NCBI GenBank assembly: GCA_025359245.1
Contig: JANYGW010000219.1
Span: forward strand, 1-42,047
Length of the DNA: 42,047 bases
DNA from: Massilia sp.
GTDB lineage: Bacteria > Pseudomonadota > Gammaproteobacteria > Burkholderiales > Burkholderiaceae_D
Reading direction: 5' to 3'
The position numbers were made by a program, and so were the translations under genes. The notes under the pieces are model-generated. The model worked only from the letters and a program-made list of their open reading frames with translations. It ran no database searches and was not told the DNA's origin. Shown here piece after piece: positions 30,712 to 39,052 of the stretch. How positions within the stretch are numbered: position 1 is the first letter of the stretch; every line of letters begins with the position of its first letter.

Positions 30712-31484
30712 TGGGCCGTCATGCCGTCGTCGGCGGTGATGATGGCGCCGTTGATGAAGTGGCTCTCCTCGGCCGCCAGCAACAGCAGCAAGCCGTCCAG
30801 GTCTTCCGGCTTGCCAGGGCGTTTGCGCGGCAGCATGTCGATCAGCTTCTTGCCCTGCTCGGTGGCGAAATAGTCTTCGTTGATCTCGGTCGAAATGTAG
30901 CCGGGGCAGATCGCGTTGACGTTGATGTTGTACTTGCCCCACTCGACCGCCATCGCTTTCGTCATGTGCACTACGCCAGCCTTGCTCATGCAGTAGACGC
31001 CGATCTGCGGCAGCACGCGCAGCCCCGCCACCGACGCGATATTGATGATGCGATGCTGTTTTTTCGGGTCGCCCTTGGCGCGCGCGATCATGCGCTTGGC
31101 GGTCTGCTGGGCGACGAAAAACGCACCGCGCAAATTGGTGTCCATCACATAGGCGTAGTCCTCGGGCGTGACGTCGATCAGGCGCTGGGTGGTCGAGACG
31201 CCCGAGTTGTTGACCAGGATGTCGATCGGCCCTGCTTCGGTCTCGGCATGCGCGATGGCCGACTTGATGCTGGCCATGTCGGTCACGTCGAGCGCCACCA
31301 CATGGGCGGCGCCGCCATCGGCCTCGATCTCGGCGCGCAGCTCCTTGAGGTGGTTGACACGGCGCGAGGCCAGCACGACCTGGGCGCCGGCGCCGGCCAG
31401 CGCCTTGGCAAAGCGCGCTCCCAGTCCGCTCGAGGCCCCGGTGACCAGCGCGATTTTTCCTTCAAAATTGACTTCTATGCCCAC
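30708..31484 (-). CDS. Short-chain dehydrogenase/reductase
   Basis: 258 aa from a GTG start with AGGAG 6 bases upstream (MGIEVNFEGKIALVTG). NAD(P)-binding TGASSGLG, VNNSGVS, catalytic Ser in NIASVAGL, Tyr-x3-Lys in YCMSKAG, and a C-terminal INGAIITADDGMTAQ. A classical SDR acting on a hydroxy/keto substrate that cannot be named from sequence. The loop ARAKGDPKKQHR near residue 130 is longer than in FabG. The upstream frame to 32108 is antisense to ETF-QO. Operon with the thioesterase. Confidence 0.9.
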   Translation of the reverse strand: MGIEVNFEGKIALVTGASSGLGARFAKALAGAGAQVVLASRRVNHLKELRAEIEADGGAAHVVALDVTDMASIKSAIAHAETEAGPIDILVNNSGVSTTQRLIDVTPEDYAYVMDTNLRGAFFVAQQTAKRMIARAKGDPKKQHRIINIASVAGLRVLPQIGVYCMSKAGVVHMTKAMAVEWGKYNINVNAICPGYISTEINEDYFATEQGKKLIDMLPRKRPGKPEDLDGLLLLLAAEESHFINGAIITADDGMTAQ

Positions 31485-31548
31485 GTTAGGCTCCTGTGCG
31501 GTGGTGAAGCAGGGAATTGGTGCGGCATGGCCGCGCCCCTGCGTAACG

Positions 31549-31570
31549 AGCCTGCCCTGCAAGGCAGGCT
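31549..31570. repeat. Inverted repeat in the SDR/ETF-QO intergenic region
   Basis: GCCTGCC, a 6-base spacer, then GGCAGGC. It sits between the divergent SDR and ETF-QO genes with no T-run, so it may be a protein site or mRNA leader hairpin rather than a terminator. Confidence 0.35.
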
Positions 31571-31640
31571 TGCGTCGCCCAAGCAAATGGCCTTGCGCAG
31601 GGACTGGCGAAAGCATAATCATGTCACAAAACGACGGTAT

Positions 31641-31656
31641 TAGATGGCGAGGTCTA
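31641..31656. promoter_or_regulatory. BlaI-operator-like dyad before ETF-QO
   Basis: TAGATGGCGAGGTCTA has the same 16-bp length and outer bases as the BlaI-type operators at 5957-7819, with T for C at position 5. The dyad extends outward (ATTAGA...TCTAAT). It lies ~90 bp before the ETF-QO start. It could be a weaker site for the same repressor or a chance match. Confidence 0.3.
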
Positions 31657-31743
31657 ATAATCCCCGTAAAATGGCGCCAAAGTTGCAATCTCCGGCAAAT
31701 TCCCGCACACTCGTGCTTAAATTTTTCTTCCCATGATGAGACC

Positions 31744-33420
31744 ATGACTGAGCCTATCAATATTCTCGAACAATACGGCCCGCGCGAAGCGATGGAATAC
31801 GACGTCGTCGTCGTCGGCGGCGGCCCCGCGGGCTTGTCCGCAGCGATCCGGCTGAAACAGCTGGCCGCAGAAAAAGGCCAGGAAGTCTCGGTCGTGGTGC
31901 TGGAAAAAGGCGGCGAAATCGGCGCCCACATATTGTCCGGCGCCGTAATGGACCCGATCGCGTTAAATGAGCTGATCCCCAACTGGAAAGAGCTGGGCGC
32001 GCCATTGAACACCGAAGTGACCGAAGACCGGATCCTGTTCCTGACCGAGAAGAAGGCCTTCCGCACGCCCGGCTTCGCGATTCCCGCCTGCTTCGAAAAC
32101 CACGGCAACTACGTCATCTCGCTCGGTAACGTGACGCGCTGGCTGGGCCAGCAGGCCGAAGCGCTGGGCGTGGAGATCTTCCCCGGCTTCCCCGCCGCCG
32201 AAATCCTGTACAACGACGATGGCTCGGTCAAGGGTGTCGCGACCGGCAACATGGGCGTGGACCGCCATGGCGTGCCAACCGCCGCTTTCCAGCTGGGCAT
32301 GGAACTGCACGCCAAGTACACGCTGTTCGCCGAAGGTTCGCGCGGCCACCTGGGCAAGCAACTGATGGCCAAGTATGACCTGAACAAGGGCAAGGACCCG
32401 CAGTCGTACAGCATCGGCATCAAGGAACTGTGGGAGATCGATCCGTCCAGGCACAAGCCCGGCCTGGTGATCCACACTACCGGCTGGCCTTTGAAGAGCG
32501 ACACCTACGGCGGCTCGTTCCTGTACCACTTGGAGAACAACCAGGTCGTGGTCGGTTATGTGATCGGCCTGTCGTACCAGAATCCGTATTTGTCGCCGTA
32601 CGAAGAATTCCAGCGCTACAAGACGCACCCAGCGATCGCGCCGTTCTTCGAAGGCGCCAAGCGCATTTCGTACGGCGCGCGCGCAATCACCGCCGGCGGC
32701 CTGCAAGCGTTGCCGAAGCTGGTGTTCCCGGGCGGCGCGCTGATCGGCTGCGACGCCGGCTTCCTCAACATGAGCCGCATCAAGGGCAGCCACGCCGCCA
32801 TCAAGACCGGCATGCTGGCCGCCGAAGCGGCTTTCGGCGCGCTGGGCGAAGGCCGCCAGCACGACGAACTGGCGGCGTTCCCGGCCGCGTTTGAAAAGTC
32901 GTGGCTGTACGAAGAGCTGCACGTGGCGCGCAACGTCAAGCCGTGGCTGTCGAAAGGCCTGTACCTCGGTTCGATCATGACCGGCATCGACCAGCTGATC
33001 TTGCGCGGCAAGGCGCCGTGGACGCTGCACCGCGACTACGCCGACCATGAGTGCCTGAAGCCGGCCGCCAACTACGCGCCGATCGCCTATCCGAAACCGG
33101 ACGGCAAGCTGACCTTCGACCGCCTGTCGTCGGTGTTCATCTCGAACACCAACCACGCCGAAGACCAGCCTATCCACCTGACGCTGAAGAACGCCAGCGT
33201 GCCGGTATCGGTCAACCTGGCCACCTATGCCGGTCCGGAAGCGCGCTACTGCCCGGCCGGCGTGTATGAGTTCATCAAGACCGACGCCGGCGAAGACAAG
33301 CTGCAGATCAATGCGCAGAACTGCGTGCATTGCAAAACCTGTGACATCAAGGATCCGACCCAGAACATCGTGTGGATTACGCCGGAAGGCGGCGGCGGGC
33401 CGAACTACCCGAACATGTAA
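31744..33420 (+). CDS. Electron-transfer flavoprotein-ubiquinone oxidoreductase (ETF-QO)
   Basis: 558 aa, normal length. N-terminal FAD site YDVVVVGGGPAGLSAAIRLKQLA (GGGPAG 25-30), GAHILSGAVMDPIAL, the GWPLKSDTYGGSFLYHLENNQVVVGYVIGLSYQNPYLSPYEEFQRYKTHP quinone-side region, FPGGALIGCDAGFLNMSRIKGSH, and a C-terminal 4Fe-4S cluster with cysteines in YCPAGVYEF and NCVHCKTCDIKDPTQNI. It passes electrons from ETF (acyl-CoA dehydrogenases, branched-chain amino acid breakdown) to ubiquinone at the inner membrane. The ATG at 31744 is the natural start; the 750-aa frame extends antisense through the SDR gene. ETF subunits are not in the window. Confidence 0.96.
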   Translation: MTEPINILEQYGPREAMEYDVVVVGGGPAGLSAAIRLKQLAAEKGQEVSVVVLEKGGEIGAHILSGAVMDPIALNELIPNWKELGAPLNTEVTEDRILFLTEKKAFRTPGFAIPACFENHGNYVISLGNVTRWLGQQAEALGVEIFPGFPAAEILYNDDGSVKGVATGNMGVDRHGVPTAAFQLGMELHAKYTLFAEGSRGHLGKQLMAKYDLNKGKDPQSYSIGIKELWEIDPSRHKPGLVIHTTGWPLKSDTYGGSFLYHLENNQVVVGYVIGLSYQNPYLSPYEEFQRYKTHPAIAPFFEGAKRISYGARAITAGGLQALPKLVFPGGALIGCDAGFLNMSRIKGSHAAIKTGMLAAEAAFGALGEGRQHDELAAFPAAFEKSWLYEELHVARNVKPWLSKGLYLGSIMTGIDQLILRGKAPWTLHRDYADHECLKPAANYAPIAYPKPDGKLTFDRLSSVFISNTNHAEDQPIHLTLKNASVPVSVNLATYAGPEARYCPAGVYEFIKTDAGEDKLQINAQNCVHCKTCDIKDPTQNIVWITPEGGGGPNYPNM

Positions 33421-33443
33421 GCGCCACGACATGATACACCCTG

Positions 33444-33465
33444 CAGGCCCCGCTCGCGGGGCCTG
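33444..33465. terminator. Terminator between ETF-QO and the GGDEF-EAL gene
   Basis: CAGGCCCC, a 6-base loop, then GGGGCCTG, with TATCATTTT following on the plus strand. The surrounding ATGATACA...TATCAT extends the dyad, so it may work in both directions for the convergent genes. Confidence 0.7.
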
Positions 33466-33490
33466 TATCATTTTCGGGGTCGGGTAAGCG

Positions 33491-35707
33491 CTAGTGCGGC
33501 AGCTGCGGAATGGCCGCCATCGCCATGGCCTCGAATTCGGCGGCCGGCATCGGATGCGCAAAGATATAGCCCTGCGCGTAGTCGCAGCCGGCGTCGACCA
33601 GCAGCGCGCGCTGCACCTTGGTCTCCACGCCCTCGGCCACCACCTTCAGTCCCAGCTTGTGCGCCATCACGATGATGGCCTCGCACAGCGCCAGGTCGCC
33701 GTCGTCGTTTTCCAGCGTGGCGATGAAGGACTGGTCGATCTTGACGAAGTCGATGTCGAAGCGCTTCAGGTGCGACAGCGACGCGTAGCCGGTGCCGAAG
33801 TCGTCGAGCGACACCTGCAGTCCCATCGCCCGGTACTGGCGCAGCCGTTCGACGACCTGTTCGACGCCGTCCATCAACACGCTCTCGGTGATCTCGATGA
33901 CCATGCTCTGCGACGGCAGGCCCAGCTCGGCCAGGCAATCGATCCAGCCCTGGTACAAATCGGCGTCGCGGCGGAACTGGACCGGCGACTTGTTGACGCT
34001 GACCTGGAACGCCGGATCGATCAACTTCTGCCAGCGCTGCGCCTGCGCCGCCGCCTGGCGGAACACCCAGTCGCCGATTTCGACGATCAGGCCATTCGAT
34101 TCGGCGAACGGAATGAATTCGGCAGGTCCGAGCAGGCCGCGCGTCGGATGGCGCCAGCGCAGCAGCGCTTCGGCCTTGTGCACCGCCCCGGTCTGCAGCG
34201 ACACGATCGGCTGGTACAGGATTTCGAACTGCTGCGTCGCGATCGCCGCGCGCAGGTCGACTGCGATGTTCTGGCGCGCCAGCGCGGCTTCCTGCAGCGC
34301 CGGCGTGAAGTAGCTGTAGCGATTGCGCCCGGCGTTCTTGGATGCGTACATGGCCTGGTCGGCATGTTCGACCAGCGCATCCAGGTCGGGCGCGTCGGGC
34401 GGATACAGGGCAATGCCGATGCTGGCCGACAGGAAGGCCTTCTCGCCATTCAGGTCGAACGGCATGGCCAGCAACGCCACCATGGTGCGCGCGATGCGCT
34501 CGACGCTGCCGACGTGGTCGAGCCCTGCCAGGATCACGGTGAATTCGTCGCCCCCCAGGCGCGCCAGCGTGTCGGTGCCGCGCACGCAGCTGGCGATGCG
34601 GCGGGTCGCCTCGACCAGCACCAGGTCGCCCATCGCGTGGCCGTGGCGGTCGTTGACTTCCTTGAAGTGATCGAGGTCGATGAAAAGCAGCGCCAGGAAG
34701 GCCGCGTTGCGGTCGGCCTTGCGCGTTTCGTGCTGCAGGCGGTCGAGGAACATCAGGCGGTTGGGCAGGCCGGTCAGCGCGTCGTAATTGGCCTGGTGCC
34801 AGATCCGCTCGTTCGATTGCTTGCTGCCGGTGATGTCGGTCACCAGCGCCAGCGCGCCGATGTAGCGCCCGGCCGCGTCGAAGATGGGATTGGTGGCCAT
34901 CGTGGTCCACACCGCGCGCCCGTCGTGGTGCAAGAACTTGAATTCGTGGCGCTCGGCGACGCCTTCCTGGCGCCGCGCGATATTGCGCTCCAACATGGCC
35001 TTGCCCTCGTCATCCATGAAGGCCACCAGCGGCAGGCCCAGCATCGCTTCGATCGGATAGCCCAGCATGGCCGCCATTTTCGGATTGACGAAGGTGGTGC
35101 ACGACATGCCGTCGATTTCCCAGATGCCTTCCTCGGCGCTGTGGACGATGCGGCGAAAGCGTTCTTCGCTGCGTTCGAGCGCGGCCAGTTTGCCCTCGGC
35201 GCGTTCGACCACCACGCGGCAGGCCTGGCCGCCGCCGTCGGCCGACGCCAGCAAGGTGACGTGAAATTGCTCGCCGTCGCAGCGCCGCATCTGCACGCGG
35301 CACTGGCGCGGCTCGGGGCTGTTCAGCGCGCGGCCCAACAGGCGCTCGAAATCGTGCAGGAAATCGGGGGCGATGAAGGAACGGAAATGGTGCGCGCCGC
35401 AATGGATGCGCTCGATGCCGAGCATGTCGGCGCCGACCAGGTTGGCCTGCAGGATCTGGCTGTCGAAGGCGACCAGGAAATAGCCGACCGGGGCCAGCAA
35501 ATAGAGTTCGTTGTAATAGGCCTGCTCTTCTTCATAGCGCAGGCGGTCGACGCTGACGCCGCTGATGTCGAGCAAGGGCTGGCAGCCCGCCGGCGGCTCG
35601 GAAAACACCGCGCTGGGAGGATGGATGTAGCGCGCGCCCGGTAGCGGCGAGTCGCCCGCGCGCTTGCGTGCCTTTCCTTTTGGTGCCGGATCAAGTTCCT
35701 TGTCCAT
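33491..35707 (-). CDS. PAS-PAS-GGDEF-EAL cyclic di-GMP enzyme
   Basis: 738 aa, cytosolic, with no membrane helix. Two PAS domains (~65-170 and ~180-295; the second is followed by the DITGSKQ linker), then GGDEF (~305-470) with intact GGDEF at 385-389 and the inhibitory site RGTD (376-379) five residues before it, then EAL (~480-730) with EAL at 513-515 and the residues needed for catalysis (VNKSPVQF, ITES, LDDFGTGYAS, KIDQSF, AEGVET, QGY). Both synthesis and hydrolysis of c-di-GMP therefore look possible; the PAS input would decide. The N-terminal 45 residues are basic and disordered. Transcribed alone; the next upstream gene is divergent in function (ABC permease, 105 bases away). Confidence 0.94.
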   Translation of the reverse strand: MDKELDPAPKGKARKRAGDSPLPGARYIHPPSAVFSEPPAGCQPLLDISGVSVDRLRYEEEQAYYNELYLLAPVGYFLVAFDSQILQANLVGADMLGIERIHCGAHHFRSFIAPDFLHDFERLLGRALNSPEPRQCRVQMRRCDGEQFHVTLLASADGGGQACRVVVERAEGKLAALERSEERFRRIVHSAEEGIWEIDGMSCTTFVNPKMAAMLGYPIEAMLGLPLVAFMDDEGKAMLERNIARRQEGVAERHEFKFLHHDGRAVWTTMATNPIFDAAGRYIGALALVTDITGSKQSNERIWHQANYDALTGLPNRLMFLDRLQHETRKADRNAAFLALLFIDLDHFKEVNDRHGHAMGDLVLVEATRRIASCVRGTDTLARLGGDEFTVILAGLDHVGSVERIARTMVALLAMPFDLNGEKAFLSASIGIALYPPDAPDLDALVEHADQAMYASKNAGRNRYSYFTPALQEAALARQNIAVDLRAAIATQQFEILYQPIVSLQTGAVHKAEALLRWRHPTRGLLGPAEFIPFAESNGLIVEIGDWVFRQAAAQAQRWQKLIDPAFQVSVNKSPVQFRRDADLYQGWIDCLAELGLPSQSMVIEITESVLMDGVEQVVERLRQYRAMGLQVSLDDFGTGYASLSHLKRFDIDFVKIDQSFIATLENDDGDLALCEAIIVMAHKLGLKVVAEGVETKVQRALLVDAGCDYAQGYIFAHPMPAAEFEAMAMAAIPQLPH

Positions 35708-35812
35708 CTCACCTCGCTCACGTTAATCTGGCGTGACTGTATCGGCAAGACTAGCACGCGCGTGGCCGCCGTGTCGAGCGGGCACGCCATCCTGCGCGAA
35801 TTCGCCAGGAAA

Positions 35813-36469
35813 TTAGTGGTGCGGCCGGTTAAGACGGCGCTCGGCGCGCCGTTGCAGCGCCTCGAAGGCCAGGCTCAAACACCAGTAGATGGCGGCCGCG
35901 GCAATGTATAGCGGCAAGGGACGGAAGGTGGTCGCGATCACTTCCTTGGTCGCCAGCATCAATTCGGTCATCGTGATGACCGACACCAGCGAGGTATCCT
36001 TGATCAGGCTGATCAGAGTATTGCCCATCGACGGCACCGCCACGCGCAACGCTTGCGGCAGCACGATGTGGTGCAGCGTCTGCCAGTACGACAGGCCCAG
36101 GCTGAAGCTGGCCCGCCATTGCCCTGGGGATATGCTCTGTATCGCGCCGCGCAAGCTTTCCGACAAGTAAGCACCGGAATTGAGCGACAGCGCCAGCACG
36201 CCGGCCGTGACCGGGGTAAATTCGAGGCCGACCGTCGGCAAGCCGTAATAAATGACGAAGATCTGCACCAGCAGCGGCGTGCCGCGCATCACGCTCACGT
36301 ACAGGCTGGCCGGCCAGCGCAGCGCGCGCCACGGCGCCATGCGCAAAATCGCCGCCGGAAAGCCGAGTGCCAGGCCGCCGACCATCGCCGCGACGGCGAA
36401 CAGCAGCGTATAGCCGGCCCCGACCAGCATCACGGGCGCGGCCTCGCGCAGCAGGTCGAACAGCTCCAT
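35813..36469 (-). CDS. Polar amino acid ABC transporter permease
   Basis: 218 aa HisM/YecS-type permease: MELFDLLREAAPVMLVGAGYTLLFAVAAM start, SLYVSVMRGTPLLVQIFVIYYGLP, SGAYLSESLRGAIQSISPGQWRASFSLGLSYWQTLHHIVLPQALRVAVPSMGNTLISLIKDTSL with the EAA loop that docks the ATPase, and three further helices. By similarity of pattern it belongs with cystine/polar amino acid systems. It follows the binding-protein gene by 12 bases. No ATP-binding gene is adjacent, so the ATPase is encoded elsewhere or shared. Confidence 0.92.
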   Translation of the reverse strand: MELFDLLREAAPVMLVGAGYTLLFAVAAMVGGLALGFPAAILRMAPWRALRWPASLYVSVMRGTPLLVQIFVIYYGLPTVGLEFTPVTAGVLALSLNSGAYLSESLRGAIQSISPGQWRASFSLGLSYWQTLHHIVLPQALRVAVPSMGNTLISLIKDTSLVSVITMTELMLATKEVIATTFRPLPLYIAAAAIYWCLSLAFEALQRRAERRLNRPHH

Positions 36470-36481
36470 GCCGGGGTGCGC

Positions 36482-37288
36482 TTAAGGCTGGGCCGGCACG
36501 GCGCGGCTGACGTCGCTGCCGAACCACTTGAGCGAAATCGCCTTCAGGCTGCCGTCGGCGCCGGCGTCGCGCAGCACCTTGTCGAGCGCGGCCTTGAATT
36601 GCGGACTGCCCTTCTGGAACGCGATGCCGGTGCGTTCGAGCGCGCCGACGCGGGCCCCGGCCTGGATCGGCAAGGTCGAATTTTTCAGCAGATAGGCCAC
36701 CATCAGGCTGTCGTTGAGGGCGGCGTCGATGCGGCCGGTGGCCAGGTCCTGCAGGTTTTCAGGGGCGGCCGGATAGCTCTTGACCAGGATGCCGGGCACG
36801 GCCTTGGCTTGCTGCTCGAATACGCTGCCCTGCCCCACGCCGACTTTCTTGCCTTTCAGGTCGGCCAGGCTGGCATAGCGCGCGACCTCGTTCTTGCGCA
36901 CGATCAGCTGCGGGCTCGAATAGGTATAGGGCAGCGAAAAATCAAAGACCAGCGCGCGTTTCGGATTGATGCCCACCTGGCTGATGATGACGTCGTAGCG
37001 GCCGGCCGCCAGGCCGGCCAGGATGGCGCTCCATTCGGTGCTGACGAACTCGGGCTTCAGGCCCAGCCGGCTGGTGACCAGTTTGGCGACGTCGACATCG
37101 TAGCCGGCCAGCTGGCCGCTTTTCTGGTCCTTGAAATTGAACGGCGGATATGTGCCCTCCATCGCGATCTTCAGGCTGCCGCGCGCCTTGGCCGTGGCCA
37201 GCAAGTCGGCGGCCGCGGCCGGCAACGACAGGACGCCAGCGATCAGGCAGGCGGCGAGCGTCAGGCGGCGCTGGGAAAAGAGGGGCAT
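36482..37288 (-). CDS. Amino acid ABC transporter substrate-binding protein
   Basis: 268 aa. A signal peptide (LTLAACLIAGVLSLPAAAA) precedes an SBP family 3 domain: GSLKIAMEGTYPPFNFKDQKSGQLAGYDVDVAKLVTSRLGLKPEFV, AGRYDVIISQVGINPKRALVFDFSLPYTYSSPQLIV and GKKVGVGQGSVFEQQ are the usual lobes. It is close in pattern to TcyJ/FliY cystine-binding proteins, but the ligand is not certain. Operon with the permease downstream. Confidence 0.92.
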   Translation of the reverse strand: MPLFSQRRLTLAACLIAGVLSLPAAAADLLATAKARGSLKIAMEGTYPPFNFKDQKSGQLAGYDVDVAKLVTSRLGLKPEFVSTEWSAILAGLAAGRYDVIISQVGINPKRALVFDFSLPYTYSSPQLIVRKNEVARYASLADLKGKKVGVGQGSVFEQQAKAVPGILVKSYPAAPENLQDLATGRIDAALNDSLMVAYLLKNSTLPIQAGARVGALERTGIAFQKGSPQFKAALDKVLRDAGADGSLKAISLKWFGSDVSRAVPAQP

Positions 37289-37319
37289 GGGCGGGTGCTC
37301 CGTGTCGAAAAAACCAAGT

Positions 37320-37745
37320 TTAGCGCGAATACAGCTGTTTCCGGCTGCGCCCGCCGAAATTGTGGCCGCTGACCAGGGTGGTGCTGGCGACCAGGCTGGA
37401 CAGGCCGACGATCAGCTGGATCAATTTATCGTCCGGCAAGATCCATAACTGCCCGTCCGGCGCGGCGCCCTCGGTGGCGGCGATGAGCAGCGGCGCGACC
37501 CACTGCGCGTCCGGATCGACGTCGAGGATCACGGCATCGGCGCTGGTCTGCATGTAAATATTGCCGCCCGCAGCCAGCGTAAAACAGACGCCGACCCCGG
37601 TTTCCTGGGGACCGATGTGTTCCATCATGCTGCGGTTGTGTTCGTCGATCCAGGCTTCGACATCTTGCGGCGTTTGCAGTGCGACCCAGGGGCACGGCCG
37701 GAAGCGCGGCGCGGCGTCGGAGGGGTCGGAGGGATCTTGATTCAT
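37320..37745 (-). CDS. Conserved hypothetical cytosolic protein
   Basis: 141 aa from the ATG at 37745, which has AGGA ~7 bases upstream; the open frame to 37862 starts without coding character. Acidic N-terminus (NQDPSDPSDAAPRF), then FRPCPWVALQTPQDVEAWIDEHNRSMMEHIGPQETGVGVCFTLAAGGNIYMQTSADAVILDVDPDAQWVAPLLIAATEG. No signal peptide, helix or known motif. The C-terminal part is hydrophobic with a basic tail (RSRKQLYSR). I do not recognise the family. Confidence 0.65.
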   Translation of the reverse strand: MNQDPSDPSDAAPRFRPCPWVALQTPQDVEAWIDEHNRSMMEHIGPQETGVGVCFTLAAGGNIYMQTSADAVILDVDPDAQWVAPLLIAATEGAAPDGQLWILPDDKLIQLIVGLSSLVASTTLVSGHNFGGRSRKQLYSR

Positions 37746-37860
37746 TGCTTCCTGGAGAGTATGCGGTACGGCGCACATGCTACGGCATTTTGCGCCAACC
37801 GTACATGGTGAACCGGAACGCCTGCGGCAGGTCATAGCAAATTTAAAAGGAACTCGCATC

Positions 37861-38070
37861 ATGAAACCACGCCAGCACTACCGTCCGTTCGCCGGCGGCT
37901 ATGTTTCGGAATTCGGCCAGTTCATCGACAGCTACCTTGCCGCCCACCCGGCCCTGCAGGAGGACCAGCGGCACGGCTGGGACATCTGGTGGGACCACCA
38001 GGTCGACCTGGACGAACTGGAAAAACAGCGCGCCGACACCGTACCGGACACACCCTATCACTACGAGTAA
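37861..38070 (+). CDS. DUF3460 family small protein
   Basis: 69 aa. Matches the short DUF3460 family common in Burkholderiales: HYRPFAGGYVSEFGQFIDSYLAAHPALQEDQRHGWDIWWDHQVDLDELEKQRADTVPDTPYHYE. AAAAGGAAC just upstream gives a ribosome site. Function unknown; its presence supports a betaproteobacterial host. Confidence 0.88.
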   Translation: MKPRQHYRPFAGGYVSEFGQFIDSYLAAHPALQEDQRHGWDIWWDHQVDLDELEKQRADTVPDTPYHYE

Positions 38071-38111
38071 TTTGTGGTGCAAAAATAGTTCTTGTTGATT
38101 GTAAATTGTTA

Positions 38112-38139
38112 TTGCTTCTGGAAAATTTAGCACTATCAT
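38112..38139 (+). promoter_or_regulatory. Promoter of the tRNA-like gene
   Basis: TTGCTT (38112-38117), 16-bp spacer, TATCAT (38134-38139), ending 6 bases before the tRNA-like acceptor stem. The stretch between the DUF3460 stop and this site is strikingly AT-rich compared with flanks. Confidence 0.5.
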
Positions 38140-38145
38140 TGAACT

Positions 38146-38231
38146 GCGAGGTTCGCTTATTGGTAAAGCCCAGCCGGATGCCGCAGCGCATACCGGCTGA
38201 TAACCAGGTTCGATCCCTGGACCCCGCACCA
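38146..38231 (+). tRNA. tRNA-like RNA with enlarged anticodon arm
   Basis: 86 nt that fold as a tRNA body. Acceptor GCGAGGT (38146-38152) pairs with ACCCCGC (38221-38227) with one A-C mismatch; discriminator A and encoded CCA follow (38228-38231). D arm GCTT/AAGC with GG in the loop. T arm CCAGG-TTCGATC-CCTGG (38204-38220) is fully canonical. The anticodon arm is abnormal: CAGCCGG (38171-38177) pairs with CCGGCTG (38193-38199), and ATGC/GCAT continue the helix to a 6-base CGCAGC loop with one bulged A. The arm is 29 nt instead of 17 and shows no normal 7-base anticodon loop. Its own promoter and strong terminator suggest it is transcribed. It cannot be a standard decoding tRNA; a pseudo-tRNA or regulatory tRNA mimic are the options. 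Isotype not assignable. Confidence 0.5.
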
Positions 38232-38236
38232 GACAA

Positions 38237-38272
38237 AAAAAACCGCAGCGGCGCGCGCCCTGCGGTTTTTTT
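38237..38272 (+). terminator. Rho-independent terminator of the tRNA-like gene
   Basis: AACCGCAG, a GC-rich 11-base loop, then CTGCGGTT with a run of T (38266-38272); the A-run before the stem pairs with the T-run. It starts 6 bases after the CCA. It could also serve the convergent DUF882 gene on the minus strand. Confidence 0.8.
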
Positions 38273-38285
38273 ATTGACGCCAGGA

Positions 38286-39005
38286 CTAGCCCTTCCAGGT
38301 GCGCTGCAAGCCGGTATCGGCGTGGATCCAGCCGCCGCGCGGACCGGCGCGGTAATAGAAACCCACCCCGCCCTGGCGAAAACTGCGCACCAGGCCGCCC
38401 AGCACTTCGGCGTTCAGGTTGGCGATCCGGATATCGGCCGCCTTGCCGTCGATGTGCAGCGACTGGCGCGCGGCCGGGACGCCCTGCTCGATCAGCTTCT
38501 GGTTCGACTTGGCGGTGCGGTAGCCGGACAGGATTTCGAGCGGCTGGTCGATGCCGTAGCGGGCCACGAAAGCTTGCGTGCCCCACAGCGTTTCGAACAG
38601 CTTGGGATCAATCGGCGCGGTCTCCTTGCCGTTGACGTCGCGCATCAAATGGCACAGCTCCTGATAGGCCGCGTCGACGATCTCGCCATCCTTCCAGTAC
38701 AGCAGCGAGGCGCGCTCGCCGCTGGCCGGGCGGGTCACATGCAAGGTGCGCGGCTTGAGCCAGAATTCAAGGTCGAGCGCCTGGGCGTCGAAAATGTCGG
38801 GGGGCGGCGCCATGCCGGTCGCCGGCGCTTCGGCCTGCGCCAGCTGGACCGGACGCGCGGGCGCGGCCTTGACATGCACGGGCCGGCTCTTGGCGGCCAC
38901 GGCCGGCGCGGCGCGCGCGCTGGCGCAACCGATCAGCGGCACGGCAATCACGCCGAGCGTGGACCATCGCGCACCTTGCTTGAGAAAATTTCTACGAGAA
39001 ACCAT
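38286..39005 (-). CDS. DUF882 (YcbK-like) Tat-exported protein
   Basis: 239 aa from the ATG at 39005. The N-terminus MVSRRNFLKQGARWSTLGVIAVPLIGCASARA is a twin-arginine signal (SRRNFLK). The C-terminal 150 residues form a DUF882 domain of the M15 peptidase clan: LEILSGYRTAKSNQKLIEQG, SLHIDGKAADIRI (H-x-x-G/D-x2-A-D zinc pattern) and GWIHADTG. Members act on peptidoglycan or are inactive relatives. The linker (~30-75) is Ala/Pro-rich. A start at 39023 would add six residues before the Tat motif. The C-terminus lies next to the tRNA-like terminator. Confidence 0.88.
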   Translation of the reverse strand: MVSRRNFLKQGARWSTLGVIAVPLIGCASARAAPAVAAKSRPVHVKAAPARPVQLAQAEAPATGMAPPPDIFDAQALDLEFWLKPRTLHVTRPASGERASLLYWKDGEIVDAAYQELCHLMRDVNGKETAPIDPKLFETLWGTQAFVARYGIDQPLEILSGYRTAKSNQKLIEQGVPAARQSLHIDGKAADIRIANLNAEVLGGLVRSFRQGGVGFYYRAGPRGGWIHADTGLQRTWKG

Positions 39006-39052
39006 GGATAAAAGACCGTGCATCGAGGCCGCTACTATAGCGCAAGGAAAGC

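Noticed and set aside
31168..31743. N-terminal extension of ETF-QO (750-aa frame) and a 310-aa plus-strand ORF over the SDR gene
   Set aside because: Both run antisense through the SDR gene; ETF-QO family proteins start at the ATG at 31744.
38146..38231. tRNA 3' end as an integration (att) site
   Set aside because: No integrase, direct repeat of the tRNA end or mobile genes lie on either side.
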